Shown: positions 8,603 through 21,300 of the stretch, one piece after another
How the letters are laid out: the number at the start of each line of letters is the position of its first letter
Position numbering within the stretch: position 1 is the stretch's first letter
Origin: Magnetospira sp. QH-2
Lineage (GTDB): Bacteria; Pseudomonadota; Alphaproteobacteria; Rhodospirillales; Magnetospiraceae
Length of the DNA: 64,000 nucleotides
Assembly (NCBI RefSeq): GCF_000968135.1
Contig: NZ_FO538765.1
Coordinates: 682,001-746,000 of the forward strand
Direction: 5' to 3'
Notes under the pieces: generated by a model
The model's input: only the letters and a program-made list of their open reading frames with translations
What the model was told of the DNA's origin: nothing
Databases searched by the model: none
Program-made: the position numbers and the translations under genes

Positions 8603-10800
8603 ACGAGATGTCGGAAACCAAAAACCAGTTGCCTGTCCCCGACTTCTCATGGGCCGAAGGTTCAGAAGCGTCCCTGACTCTCAGTGATGATCAGATCACC
8701 AGCGGCAAGTTGGGTGGTTTTAAGGCCGCCACCGATGTGGCTGCTTGTTTGCTGCCTTTGTTGAAGGCCTTGGGCTGGCGCGGCAACCCTCGCCATGTGG
8801 TGGAGGCCCTGCCGCACTTCGCCGATACCCTGGATCTGACGGCGCTGCTCAATGTCATGGCCAACTTGGGCTTTTCGAGCCGATCCACTCGCGTGCGGCT
8901 GCGGCACTTGGATTCCCGATTGATGCCCTGCCTGTATCTGCCCGACCGCGGCTTCGCCCAGGTCATCCTCGGGCGCGAAGGCAAATCCTTGTCCTTGTTC
9001 GATAGCAAGGGCGAACAGTACGTCAACAATGACAAACCCCGGGGTGGCGGCACGGTCTATCTGTTCCAGCCTCTAGAAGATGACGACCCCCGCAGGCAGG
9101 CCAAGACCGAAGGCTATGTGGGTAAAATGACCGACCGCTTCCGGCCCTTGATCTATCAGATCCTGGCGGTCAGCTTCTTCTCCAATCTGTTGGTCATTGC
9201 CACGCCCTTGTTCATCATGGCGGTCTACGACAAGGTGGTGGCGACCGGGTCCATGACCACCTTGGCTTTCTTGGTCGCCGGGGTATCCATCGCCCTGATC
9301 GGGGACGTGGTGTTGCGGGGAATCCGTTCGCGGATGATCGCCTTCATTGGCGCGCGACTGGATCATATCATCGGTAATGCTATTTTTGAACGATTGTTGT
9401 ATTTGGCGCCTTCCTTTACCGAGCGCGCCACCATTGGTGCCCAGGTCGCGCGGCTGAAGGACTTCGAGTCCATCCGGGATTTTTTCACGGGACCCATGGC
9501 GGCGATTGCTCTGGAAGTTCCGTTCGTCTTCATCTTCGTCATCGTCATGGGGCTACTGGGCGGGACCATCGCCTTCATCCCCTTGGTTACCCTCATTCTG
9601 TTTATTATCCTGGGGCTGATCGTGCTGCCCATTTTGCGGACCAAGGTGGCAGCCACCTCGCGGGCTGAATCCGCGCGCCAGGAGTTTCTTGTGGAAGCCC
9701 TGGGCAAGATGCGTTCGCTCAAGTATGCCGGTGCCGAACCGCAATGGCGCGAGCGCTATAAAGAGATTTCCGCCCGCGCCGCCATGCGCAGCTATGCCAC
9801 GTCCAAGGTACAGGCCGTGGCCTCCACCACGGCCCATGTGCTGATCGTCGGGTCCGGCATGGCCACTTTGGGTTGGGGGGTCACCAAGGTGCTTGATGGG
9901 GATATGTCGGTGGGTGGCCTGATCGCCTCGATGATCCTTGTCTGGCGTATTCTGGGTCCCATGCAGACCGGCTTTTTGACCATGACCCAGATTGAACAGG
10001 TCCGGGCCTCGGTGCGTCAGATCGATAACCTGATGCAGCTCAAGCCGGAACGGGATCCCAACACCAAGATTCAGCCGCTCAAAAGATTCAAGGGCGCGGT
10101 CAGTTTTGCCCGTGTCTCCCTGCGCTATTCTCCGGATTCCGATCCAGCCTTGGTGGGCGTGACGTTTGACGTCAACCCCGGTGAGCTTTGCGCGGTGATC
10201 GGCCCCAACGGCTGTGGCAAATCGACCGTTCTGAAATTGGTCGGCGGCATGTATCAGCCTCAGGCGGGGAGCGTGCGTATCGACAATGTGGATATCCGCC
10301 AGATCGATCCCATCGAATTGCGCCATGCCGTGGCCTATGTACCGCAGCAATGCCAGTTGTTCTTTGGCACCATTGCCCAGAATTTGCGCCTGTCCAACCC
10401 CACGGCCAGTGACGAGGAACTCCAATGGGCCTGCCATCAGGCCGGGCTGTTGGAGGATATCAATCAGATGCCCGACGGCTTTTGGACCCGTGTTGGCGAT
10501 GGGCGCTCGGAGCAACTGCCGGCCAGCATGTCGCAAAAAATCTCCCTGGCCCGGGCCTACCTAAAACGAGCCTCGGTCATGTTGTTCGACGAACCGGTCA
10601 ATGGCCTGGATTTCGAAGGCGACAAGCAGTTCATGCGGACACTTGAATCCATGCGCGGTTCGGTGACGGCATTCCTGGTCACCCACCGGCCCAGCCATTT
10701 GGCATTGATGGACAAGATTGTTATTTTGGACGGCGGCCTGGTCCGCATGGCGGGGCCCGCCGACCAAGTGCGAGAAAAGATCCCGCCTGGCCTGTTCTAA
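8599..10800 (+). CDS. Type I secretion ABC exporter subunit 2 with C39-like N-terminal domain
   Basis: 733-residue permease-ATPase of the HlyB/LapB size class. Residues about 30-155 form a C39-peptidase-like domain. I see no catalytic cysteine in the expected N-terminal position, so it is probably a cargo-docking domain as in HlyB. The exporter membrane domain spans about 175-460. The ATPase domain has Walker A GPNGCGKST (535-543), Walker B LFDE (Asp664-Glu665) and the switch histidine His696 (VTHRPS), but its signature is LPASM (640-644) in place of LSGGQ. It pairs with the upstream subunit and sits 11 bp before the HlyD gene. Two unlike ABC subunits in one T1SS locus, both with altered signatures, are uncommon. 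Confidence 0.91.
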   Translation: MNEMSETKNQLPVPDFSWAEGSEASLTLSDDQITSGKLGGFKAATDVAACLLPLLKALGWRGNPRHVVEALPHFADTLDLTALLNVMANLGFSSRSTRVRLRHLDSRLMPCLYLPDRGFAQVILGREGKSLSLFDSKGEQYVNNDKPRGGGTVYLFQPLEDDDPRRQAKTEGYVGKMTDRFRPLIYQILAVSFFSNLLVIATPLFIMAVYDKVVATGSMTTLAFLVAGVSIALIGDVVLRGIRSRMIAFIGARLDHIIGNAIFERLLYLAPSFTERATIGAQVARLKDFESIRDFFTGPMAAIALEVPFVFIFVIVMGLLGGTIAFIPLVTLILFIILGLIVLPILRTKVAATSRAESARQEFLVEALGKMRSLKYAGAEPQWRERYKEISARAAMRSYATSKVQAVASTTAHVLIVGSGMATLGWGVTKVLDGDMSVGGLIASMILVWRILGPMQTGFLTMTQIEQVRASVRQIDNLMQLKPERDPNTKIQPLKRFKGAVSFARVSLRYSPDSDPALVGVTFDVNPGELCAVIGPNGCGKSTVLKLVGGMYQPQAGSVRIDNVDIRQIDPIELRHAVAYVPQQCQLFFGTIAQNLRLSNPTASDEELQWACHQAGLLEDINQMPDGFWTRVGDGRSEQLPASMSQKISLARAYLKRASVMLFDEPVNGLDFEGDKQFMRTLESMRGSVTAFLVTHRPSHLALMDKIVILDGGLVRMAGPADQVREKIPPGLF

Positions 10801-10811
10801 CGAGAGTAACC

Positions 10812-12194
10812 ATGACCGAAAAGAATATTGTCCCGGCCGCAAATCAGGCTGACAAGGCCCCGCCACCCATGAAGATCCAGCGCGGCAGCCGCCAGATCCG
10901 ATACATGGCGCAGTCGGTATTGCTGGAGGAATCGGGGACCTCTCGCCTGGTGCGGCTGGCCATCTTTCTGATCGCCGGGGTGGTCGTGGCCTTTGTGGCT
11001 TGGTCCGCTTATACCCGTGTCGACGAAGTGGCGATTGCCAACGGTCAGGTGGTGCCCTCGGGCTCCATCCAGGTGGTGCAGCACCTGGAAGGCGGGATCA
11101 TTCGCGAGATCCTGGTGGAGGAAAAGACCCTGGTCCGCTCCGGACAGCCGCTGGTGCGGTTGGATCCGACCCAGGCCCAATCGGAACTGTCCCAAGTTAA
11201 GGCCCGTCGGACCGGATTGGAAATGCGGGCCGAGAGGCTGCGCGCCTTTGCCGAGGGACGACAGCCGGACTTCGGCGAAATACCACCGCATTTTGCCAGT
11301 CTGGCCTATGACCAATTGGCCATTTTCCGGCAACAGGTAAAGACCATCGAGGCGCAGCAAGACGTGCTGCGGAACCAACTGCGGCAAAAGAAATCCGCTC
11401 TCCATACCGTGCGCCAACAGACCAAGGCCGTGCGGTCCCAGCTCAAGCTGCTGGATGAGGAATTGGCCATGCGCGATACCCTGGTTACTCAGGGGCTGAC
11501 CTCCAAGGTTTTGCTGCTCAACGTCAAACGCGAATACTCCACCACCCAAGGGGAACTGGCCCGGTTGCTGGGTCAGGCCGCGACCGCCCTGGAGGAAATC
11601 GGCGAGGTGGAAAATAGACTCATTGATCAAAAATCCAGCCTGCGACAGGAAGTGCTGACCGAATTGGGATCGGTCAGTGCGGAACTGGCTCAGGTGATTC
11701 AATCCATCAACCAGTTGGAGGATCGGGTGCGGCGCCTTGAGGTGTTCTCGCCGGTCAACGGCTTCGTTCAGGACATGAAAATCAAGACCGTCGGGGCCGT
11801 GCTTCCGGCGGGTGGCGTGCTGATGGAAATCGTGCCCGTGGATGATGTCTTGAAGGTCGAGGCCAAGATTTCCACCCGGGACGTGGGGCACGTGAAAGTG
11901 GGCCAGCCGGTGGCGGTCAAGGTCACATCCTATGATTTTGCCCGCTACGGCAGCGTCGATGGGATCTTGCAGTCGATCTCGGCCACCACATTCATCGACG
12001 AACAAGATGGCACCCCCTATTACAAGGGGCAGGTGGAGTTGATGCAGCCCTATGTGGGCGACAATGCCGGGGAAAATCCCATCTTGCCTGGCATGACCGT
12101 GCAAGCAGACGTGGTCACCGGTCACAAGACCTTGCTAGAATACCTTCTCAAGCCCATCTTTGTTTCGCTGCAACAGGCTTTCCACGAGCGGTGA
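10812..12194 (+). CDS. HlyD-family membrane fusion protein (T1SS adaptor)
   Basis: 460-residue periplasmic adaptor that links the inner-membrane ABC exporter to an outer-membrane TolC-type channel. A cytoplasmic N-terminus of ~50 residues is followed by one membrane helix (about 52-74). Next come a lipoyl half-domain (VVQHLEGGIIREILVEE), a long helical hairpin (about 125-305) and a beta-barrel region. The C-terminus contains PILPGMTVQADVVTGHKTLLEYLLKPI, the HlyD signature. It follows the second exporter gene by 11 bp. No TolC homologue is in the window, so the outer-membrane partner must be encoded elsewhere. Confidence 0.94.
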   Translation: MTEKNIVPAANQADKAPPPMKIQRGSRQIRYMAQSVLLEESGTSRLVRLAIFLIAGVVVAFVAWSAYTRVDEVAIANGQVVPSGSIQVVQHLEGGIIREILVEEKTLVRSGQPLVRLDPTQAQSELSQVKARRTGLEMRAERLRAFAEGRQPDFGEIPPHFASLAYDQLAIFRQQVKTIEAQQDVLRNQLRQKKSALHTVRQQTKAVRSQLKLLDEELAMRDTLVTQGLTSKVLLLNVKREYSTTQGELARLLGQAATALEEIGEVENRLIDQKSSLRQEVLTELGSVSAELAQVIQSINQLEDRVRRLEVFSPVNGFVQDMKIKTVGAVLPAGGVLMEIVPVDDVLKVEAKISTRDVGHVKVGQPVAVKVTSYDFARYGSVDGILQSISATTFIDEQDGTPYYKGQVELMQPYVGDNAGENPILPGMTVQADVVTGHKTLLEYLLKPIFVSLQQAFHER

Positions 12195-12205
12195 TGTAGA
12201 ATATC

Positions 12206-12234
12206 ATTTCGATTGGAGAACAATGTGCTATACT
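12206..12234 (+). promoter_or_regulatory. Possible promoter for the giant T1SS substrate gene
   Basis: TATACT at 12229-12234 matches the -10 consensus at 5 of 6 bases. The -35 region around 12206-12212 (TTTCGA) is weak. It lies in the 190-bp gap between hlyD and the giant gene and could give the substrate its own transcript. No terminator was recognised after hlyD, so read-through is equally possible. Confidence 0.35.
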
Positions 12235-12384
12235 GGGAGCCTAACCAATCGAGCGAATCGGAATGGAGGCTATCGGTTGCGCCTTATGCGACCCATGGAT
12301 ACCAAATACAGATATCGGCCTACCCTTGGGGTGCGGCCGCCCGATCGCTTGCGACCACCACATCCTCACTGATAGGAGCGTGTC

Positions 12385-15300
12385 ATGGCTGAACAAGAAA
12401 ACGAAAATGTAGCTAGCCAAGATTTCGAAGAGGACGACGAAGAATCCCAAGAAAACAAAGCCGCGGCCGAGGAAGAGATGTTCCTCGAGGGCGAGGGATT
12501 TACCACGCTTGAGGATGGCGAAGAACAACAGGTCCTTCAGAACAACGATGATGGCCAGGGCGAACAGACCGCCCAGATGGGCAACGTCCAATCCACCCAG
12601 CGCCAGACGCAAGAAACCATCGAAACCGGTGGTGCCCAGTCGGGAAGCACCATCGCCAGCACATCGGACATCGAAGCCGCCGAGGTGGGATCTGTCGATC
12701 GGGTCGAAGGGACGGAAACCGAATCCCAGGAATTTGTCGCTACCCAGCAAGCGGGATCCCGCGAACAGGATCTGACTCAAGATTCCGAGGTCACGGAGCA
12801 GCGCGAAGATGTGGCGCCGCCGGATATCGAGGTGGCGGCCGCCGAGGCTCCCGTCAATCAGCAGCAGGCACCACAACAAGAACAGCAGCCCGCCGACGAG
12901 CAGTCGGCTCAGCAGCAAGACGAAGTCGTTGAGGAAACGCCGGCCCCTCAAGCCGCCGCCACTCCAGCCGCGGAAGCCGCCGCGACTGCCGACGACGACA
13001 ATGAAGACGAAATCCTCCAGGAAACCGTCGAGGAAGTCGCAGAAGTCGTTGTCGATGATACGCCGGAGCTATCCGCCGATTCCGCCGCCATCCAGGAAGC
13101 CGATTTGGGCAGTGTGAGCGGAAATTTGGACATCGATTTTGGCAATGATGGTGAAGGCTCCATCGAACTGGTGGTGTCGCAGGAATTGCTTGATATGGGC
13201 CTGACTTCCAACGGGAATCCGCTGGATTATGCCATGAGCACCGATGGTCAGACCATGACCGCCAGCACCGAGGATGGGCAGGAGATCTTTACTGTTCAAT
13301 TGTCCAATCTTGATGGTGTCTACAGCTACGCGTTGACCCTGCATGAAAACCTGGATCACACCGGGGCGGCGGCAGCGGCGATCGACCTGCCGATCCAGGT
13401 CGCGGCGACCGATGCGGATGGCGATCGGGTGGTCACCGATTTCAATATTTCAGTCGAGGACTCCCTCCCCGAAGCCACGGACGATGCCGCTGTCACGGTC
13501 CGCGAGGGCGATGACGCCATCTCTGGCAACGTGTTGGAAAACGACAATCTGGGCGCCGATGGCGGCCAAGTGCTTTCCTTCACCTATACGGGCCCCGACG
13601 GCAGCCAGCAGAGCGCCGACGCGGGCTCCACGGTGACCACCGAGAACGGGGGCAGCCTGACCGTCAATGAAGACGGTACCTGGGAATACGAAGCACCCGC
13701 CGAAGCCGACCACAGCGCCTCGGACAGCCTGTCGGAGGGCTTCACCTATACCGTCGTGGATGGGGACGGCGACACCACCGAGGCGACCCAGGAAATCACG
13801 CTGACCGACCTGGCCCCCGAGGCGGTGGACGATGCCACCCAGTCGGTGGACGAAGGCGGCAACACCATCACCGGCAGCCTGCTCGACAATGATACCGCCG
13901 GAGACGGCGCCCTCTCCGTCATGGCCATCGCCTATACGGATGAGAATGGTAACCTCCAATCGGTGGTTATCGAAGATGGCGGGGTCACCGTCGATACCCA
14001 ATATGGCAGCCTGACCGTCAACGAAGACGGCACCTGGAGCTATGAATCCGACGGGGCCGAGACCCATACGGATGGCGAGGCCCTGGCCGACAACTTTACC
14101 TACACCATCACCGATGCCGATGGCGATACCTCGACCGCCACCCAGGGCATCGAGGTCAACGATACGGGCCCGAACGCCGTGGTCGACACGGATTCCGTGA
14201 TTGAAGGCCAGTCCGTCACCGGAACCGTGCTCGGAGGCGCGGGCGATGATGATTTCGGCGCCGATGGCGCGGCGGCTTCGGCGGTGACGGCGGGCACCTT
14301 CAGCGGCGATCACGGCACCTTGGTGATGAACGCCGATGGCTCATATACCTACACGGCCAACGAGGGCCTGGACCAAAGCGGCGGCGATCTGACCGACAGC
14401 TTCACCTACGAGATCACCGACGCGGACGGAAGCACCAGCACCAGCACGCTGACCCTCACCGTGGGCGATGAAGGCATCACGGCCAACGCGGCGGACGGCA
14501 CGGTGGACGAGACCGGCGGTCTGGACAGCGTGACCGGGGACCTGGGGATCAGCGCGGGCAGCGATGGCATTGCCAGCATCGAACTGAGCGCCACCGATGC
14601 CACCTGGAACGACAGCACCAATACGCTGACCGCCGATGACGGCAGCTACCAGGTGGAGGTCAACGACGACGGCACCTATACTTTCACCCAACTCAATCAG
14701 ATCGCCCATCCGGATGCCACGGATGCCAATGATGCCGTAAATCTGGACTTCACGGTGACGGCGACGGACGGCGATGGGGATGTGGTTACCGATGACTTCA
14801 CCATTCAGGTCCTGGATGACGGCGCCGTGGTTCTCGACGACGGCACCGTGCAACTGGATGAAGGGGGCAACACGGCAACTGGCAATGTGTTGGCCAACGA
14901 TGACATGGGGATGGACGGTGGTTCGCTGACCTCGTTCCAATACACCGACGAAGACGGCAATACCCAGACCGCCACCGCCGGCTCGACCGTCGATACCCAA
15001 TACGGCGAACTGACCGTCAATGCCGACGGCTCCTGGAGCTATGAGTCCGATGCCGCCGAAAGCCATGACGGCGGCGCACCCCTTGCCGACGGCTTCACCT
15101 ATACGGTGACCGACGGGGATGGCGATACTTCCAGCGCCACCCAAGGCATCCAGGTGACCGATACGGGCCCGAGCGCGGTGGCCGATACGGATAGTGTCAC
15201 CGAAGGCCAGTCTGTCTCCGGGACCGTTCTGGGCGGCGCGGGCGATGATACCTTCGGCGCCGATGGCGCGGCGGACAGTCCGGTGACGGCGGGCACCTTC

Positions 15301-18300
15301 AGCGGCGATCATGGCACCTTGGTGATGAACGCCGACGGCTCTTATACCTACACGGCCAACGAGGGCCTGGACCAAAGCGGCGGCGACCTGACCGACAGCT
15401 TCACCTACGAGATCACCGACGCGGACGGCACCACCGCCACCTCCACGCTCACCCTCACCGTGGGCGACGAAGGCATTACCGCCAACGCGGCGGACGGCAC
15501 GGTGGACGAGACCGGCGGTCTGGATAGCGTGACCGGGGACCTGGGGATCAGCGCGGGCAGCGACGGCATTGCCAGCATCGAACTGAGCGCCACGGATGCC
15601 ACCTGGAACGATAGTACCAATACCCTGACCGCCGATGACGGCAGCTATCAGGTGGAGGTCAACGACGACGGGACCTATACCTTCACCCAGCTTGACGAGA
15701 TGGATCAGGCCGATACCACCGACGGCAACGACGCGCTGCAGCTTGACTTCACGGTGACGGCGACGGACGGCGACGGGGACGTGGTCACCGACAGCTTCGC
15801 GATTCAGGTCTTGGATGATGGCCCTGTGGCCGTTGACGATGCCACGGTGTCCGTGGCCGAGGGCGGCAACGCGGCCTCGGGCAACGTGCTCTCCAACGAC
15901 GACATGGGCGCCGATGGTGGCACCCTGACCAGCTTCCAGTACACCGACGAGAACGGCGACACCCAAACGGCGGATGCGGGATCCACGGTGGATACCCAAT
16001 ACGGCGAACTGACGGTCAACGCCGACGGCTCCTGGAGCTATGAGTCCGACGCCGCCGAGACCCATACGGACGGCGCGGCCCTGGCCGACAACTTCAGCTA
16101 CACCATCACCGACGGCGATGGCGACACGGCGACGGCGACCCAAGGGATCGAGATCACCGATACGGGCCCGAGCGCGGTGGCCGATACGGATAGCGTGGTC
16201 GAAGGCCAATCGGTCTCCGGGACCGTTCTGGGCGGCGCGGGCGATGATACCTTCGGCGCCGATGGCGCGGCAGCGTCGCCTGTCACGGCGGGCACCTTCA
16301 GCGGCGATCACGGCACCTTGGTGATGAACGCCGATGGCTCTTATACCTACACGGCCAACGAGGGCCTGGACCAAAGCGGCGGCGACCTGACCGACAGCTT
16401 CACCTACGAGATCACCGACGCGGACGGAAGCACCAGCACCAGCACGCTGACCCTCACCGTGGGCGACGAAGGCATTACCGCCAATGCGGCGGACGGCACG
16501 GTGGACGAGACCGGCGGTCTGGACAGCGTGACCGGGGACCTGGGGATCAGCGCGGGCAGCGACGGCATTGCCAGCATCGAACTGAGCGCCACGGATGCCA
16601 CCTGGAACGATAGTACCAATACCCTGACCGCCGATGACGGCACCTATCAGGTCGTGGTCAACGACGATGGGACCTATACCTTCACCCAGCTCGATCAGAT
16701 CGCCCATCCGGACGGCACCGACGCCAATGACGCGGTGAACTTGGACTTCACGGTCACCGCCACCGATGGCGACGGCGACGTGGTCACCGACGACTTCACT
16801 GTTCAGGTGTTGGATGACGGCCCGGTGGTGCTGGATGACGGCACCGTACAGATGGATGAAGGTGGCGTGGCCGCGACCGGTAATGTGCTGAGCAATGACG
16901 ACATGGGCGCCGATGGGGGCACCCTGACCAGCTTCCAGTACACCGACGAGAACGGCGACAGCCAGACGGCGGATGCGGGATCCACGGTGGATACCCAATA
17001 TGGCGAACTGACGGTCAACGCCGACGGTTCCTGGAGCTATGAATCCGACGCCGCCGAGACCCATGACGGGGACACGGCCCTGGCCGACAACTTCAGCTAC
17101 ACCATCACCGACGGCGATGGCGACACAGCGACGGCGACCCAAGGCATCCAAATTACCGATACCGGCCCGAGCGCCGTTGACGATGCCACGGTGTCCGTGG
17201 CCGAAGGCGGCAACGCGGCCTCGGGCAATGTGCTCTCCAACGACGACATGGGCGCCGATGGGGGCACCCTGACCAGCTTCCAGTACACCGACGAGAACGG
17301 CGACACCCAAACGGCGGATGCGGGATCCACGGTGGATACCCAGTACGGCGAACTGACGGTCAACGCGGACGGCTCCTGGAGCTATGAGTCCGACGCCGCC
17401 GAGACCCATACGGACGGCGCGGCCCTGGCCGACAACTTCAGCTACACCATCACCGACGGCGATGGCGACACGGCGACGGCGACCCAAGGGATCGAGATCA
17501 CCGATACGGGCCCGAGCGCGGTGGCCGATACGGATAGTGTCACCGAAGGCCAGTCTGTCTCCGGGACCGTTCTGGGCGGCGCGGGCGATGATACCTTCGG
17601 CGCCGATGGCGCGGCGGACAGTCCGGTGACGGCGGGCACCTTCAGCGGCGATCATGGCACCTTGGTGATGAACGCCGATGGCTCTTATACCTACACGGCC
17701 AACGAGGGCCTGGACCAAAGCGGCGGCGACCTGACCGACAGCTTCACCTACGAGATCACCGACGCGGACGGAAGCACCAGCACCAGCACGCTGACCCTCA
17801 CCGTGGGCGACGAAGGCATTACCGCCAACGCGGCGGACGGCACGGTGGACGAGACCGGCGGTCTGGACAGCGTGACCGGGGACCTGGGGATCAGCGCGGG
17901 CAGCGACGGCATTGCCAGCATTGAACTGAGCGCTACGGATGCCACCTGGAACGACAGTACCAATACCCTGACCGCCGATGACGGCACCTATCAGGTCGTG
18001 GTCAACGACGATGGGACCTATACCTTCACCCAGCTCGATCAGATCGCCCATCCGGATGGCACCGACGCCAATGACGCGGTGAACTTGGACTTCACGGTCA
18101 CCGCCACCGATGGCGACGGCGACGTGGTCACCGACGACTTCACTGTTCAGGTGTTGGATGACGGCCCGGTGGTGCTGGATGACGGCACCGTACAGATGGA
18201 TGAAGGTGGCGTGGCCGCGACCGGTAATGTGCTGAGCAATGACGACATGGGCGCCGATGGGGGCACCCTGACCAGCTTCCAGTACACCGACGAGAACGGC

Positions 18301-21300
18301 GACACCCAAACGGCGGATGCAGGATCCACGGTGGATACCCAATATGGCGAACTGACGGTCAACGCGGACGGTTCCTGGAGCTATGAATCCGACGCCGCCG
18401 AGACCCATGACGGGGACACGGCCCTGGCCGACAACTTCAGCTACACCATCACCGACGGCGATGGCGACACAGCGACGGCGACCCAAGGCATCCAAATTAC
18501 CGATACCGGCCCGAGCGCCGTTGACGATGCCACGGTGTCCGTGGCCGAGGGCGGCAACGCGGCCTCGGGCAACGTGCTCTCCAACGACGACATGGGCGCC
18601 GATGGTGGCACCCTGACCAGCTTCCAGTACACCGATGAGAACGGCGACAGCCAGACGGCGGATGCGGGATCCACGGTGGATACCCAATACGGCGAACTGA
18701 CGGTCAACGCGGACGGCTCCTGGAGCTATGAGTCCGACGCCGCCGAGACCCATACGGACGGCGCGGCCCTGGCCGACAACTTCAGCTACACCATCACCGA
18801 CGGCGACGGCGACACGGCAACGGCGACCCAGGGTATTCAGGTGACCGAAACCGGGGTCTTTACTGCCGGGGATGACACGGTGGACTTCGGCGAGATCCTG
18901 CCGGGATCCTATTCCATGGATTCCTACGACGACGCCTTGGGCGGCGACGACATTATTACCATGGCCGATGATATGTCCGGCTTTGGCTTCGATGGCGATG
19001 ACTACTTCGATGCCGGGGCGGGCGACGACCAGATCACCGGCGGGGCAGGGGACGACCTGATCGATGGTGGCGAAGGGACCGATACGGCGGTCCTGACCGG
19101 CAATTTCGACGACTACACCATCACTCTCAATGACGACGGCAGCTATACGGTCATCGATGATCGGGGCACGGACGGCGAGGATACCTTTGTCAACGTCGAA
19201 AACTTCAGTTTTGCCGATGGCGACAAGGCAGCGGCCGACCTGGTTGATCCCAATGAAGGGCCTGTGGCCACCGATGATTCCGGCGGTGGTGATGGCGCGG
19301 GCACCAGCCTGGTGTCGGAGAATTTCTCCGAAGGCGTGTCGGGTTGGGGTAGCGATATCTCCGAGAGCGGCGGCCAGATGATCATCGGCAAGGACGAAAC
19401 AGCCTCCAAGACATTTGATTTCGGAGACGATCACGCCAACCAGACGGTGGTCGTCTCCTTCGACATGACCGCCGATGGGGGATGGGAGGATTCCGGCTCC
19501 TATCAGGACTTTTTCAATATCACCGCCAACGGCTCCGAGGTCTCCAGTACCTCCATGGAAGACGGCAGTACCAGCTTCAGCTTCGAGGTGCAGACCGACG
19601 CCAACGGCCAGGTGGTTTTGGAAATGAACGCCGATACCACGGGTAGTGGCGAGCATGTGCAGATCGACAACTTCACCATGGTTGGCGGCGATGACTGGTC
19701 GGGTGGCGGGTTCTCGACCACCGAGGACAATGCTCTGACCATTCAGGCGGATACCCTGTTGAGCAATGACTCCGATGCGGATGGCGGTACCTTGAGTATC
19801 ACCTCGGTGCAGGATGCGGCGGACGGCACGGTGGTCCTTAACGACGACGGCACCATCTCCTTCACGCCCAACGACGATTTCAGTGGCGAGACCACCTTCA
19901 CCTATACGATCTCCGATGGCCAGGGTGGGACCGACACGGCAACGGTGACGGTCACGGTGGATGCGGAGGCCGATACCCCGACATTGACGGTGGTTGACGC
20001 CTCGGGCGACGAGGACACGGCCATCGCCCTGGATATCAATTCAGCCCTGGGCGACACCGATGGTTCGGAAACCCTGGTGGTTACCATCGACGGTGTGCCG
20101 GACGGCGCAACATTGTCGGCAGGCACCGAGAACGATGATGGCACCTGGACCCTGACCGGGGACGACCTGGACGGCTTGTCCGTGACCCCGGCCGACGACT
20201 CGGGGGCCGACTTTGATCTGACCGTCGTGGCCACCGCCACCGACGGCAGTGATACGGCCACCAGTACGGCGACTCTGTCGGTGACCGTGAATGACGTGGC
20301 CGATGCCCCGACTCTGAGTTTGGATATCGGTGATCCGTCGGTGAATGTGACCGAGGGGAGTTCGAGCACCGTCACCATCAACGAAAACAACTTCAACGAA
20401 ACCGGCAGCGGTTTCACGGTGACCGGGCGGTCGCTCAGTGGCGGCGGCCTGTCCGAGGAATCCGTGGACAATGTCAGCTCCACTAGCAGCAACGAAGGTG
20501 GCTTCGGGGTGACGGGCAACGCCTCGGGCCCGAGCAACCAATTAGGCGCCGACAACGGCGTATCGGAAGAACTGCACGTCAACTTCGATAGTGATCAGAC
20601 CAGTGTGAACGTGACTTTCGATCGGCTGTTCTCCAATGAATCCGGCGGGCAAGGCGAAGTGGCCAATTACGAACTATTCAAAGACGGTGTGAAAGTCGGC
20701 GAAGGTAGTTATGATTCCGGTGACCATGCCGGGACCAATGGCGGCTCCACTCATAGTACCGAGATTTCGCTGGACGGCGGCTTCGACGAGATTGTGTTCA
20801 CCGCACCGGACGACGGATTCAGCGACTATCTGGTGTCTTCCGTCGAATTCACGGAAACAACAGAAGCGTCGACCACCGTCGAGTATCCGATCACCATCGA
20901 AAGCGGCCTTACCGATACGGACGGCTCGGAAAGCCTGAACGTGGTTGTCGATGGCTTGCCGGACGGGGCGACCCTGTCGGCTGGTACCGAGAATGATGAT
21001 GGCAGTTGGACCCTGAGTGCCGACGACCTGGACGGCCTGACCATGACCGTCGATTCAGGAGTCAGCGACGACTTCGATCTTTCGGTCACGGCCACGGCTA
21101 CCGAAGCCGATGGCGGCGATACCGCGACGGCGGAGGCCACGGCCACGGTCGATGTCTTGAGCGATGTCGAGGCTGCTGATCCGAGCTTGAGCGTATCTCT
21201 CGGGGATGCCGATGTCACAATCAGCGATAGCGGCGGCAGCGCGGGCAGCAGCGGCGGCAAGGGCAAGGGCGGCAGCGGCGGCAGCCACGGCGGCAGAGGC

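Noticed and set aside
12241-12951. Leu/Gly-rich minus-strand frame that looks like a membrane protein
   Set aside because: It is antisense to the acidic N-terminus of the giant protein; GAA/GAG codons read backwards give Leu/Phe codons. No ribosome binding site.
12385-13060. Lap-type retention module or LapG cleavage site at the N-terminus of the giant protein
   Set aside because: The N-terminal region is a disordered Glu/Gln-rich stretch without the retention domain pattern, and no lapD/lapG genes are in the window.
14341-19656. 5.3-kb open frame on the minus strand opposite the giant gene
   Set aside because: It exists because the sense repeats avoid certain codons; its translation is a low-complexity Gly/Val/Ile/Arg/His repeat mirroring the VCBS array, with no start context or family.
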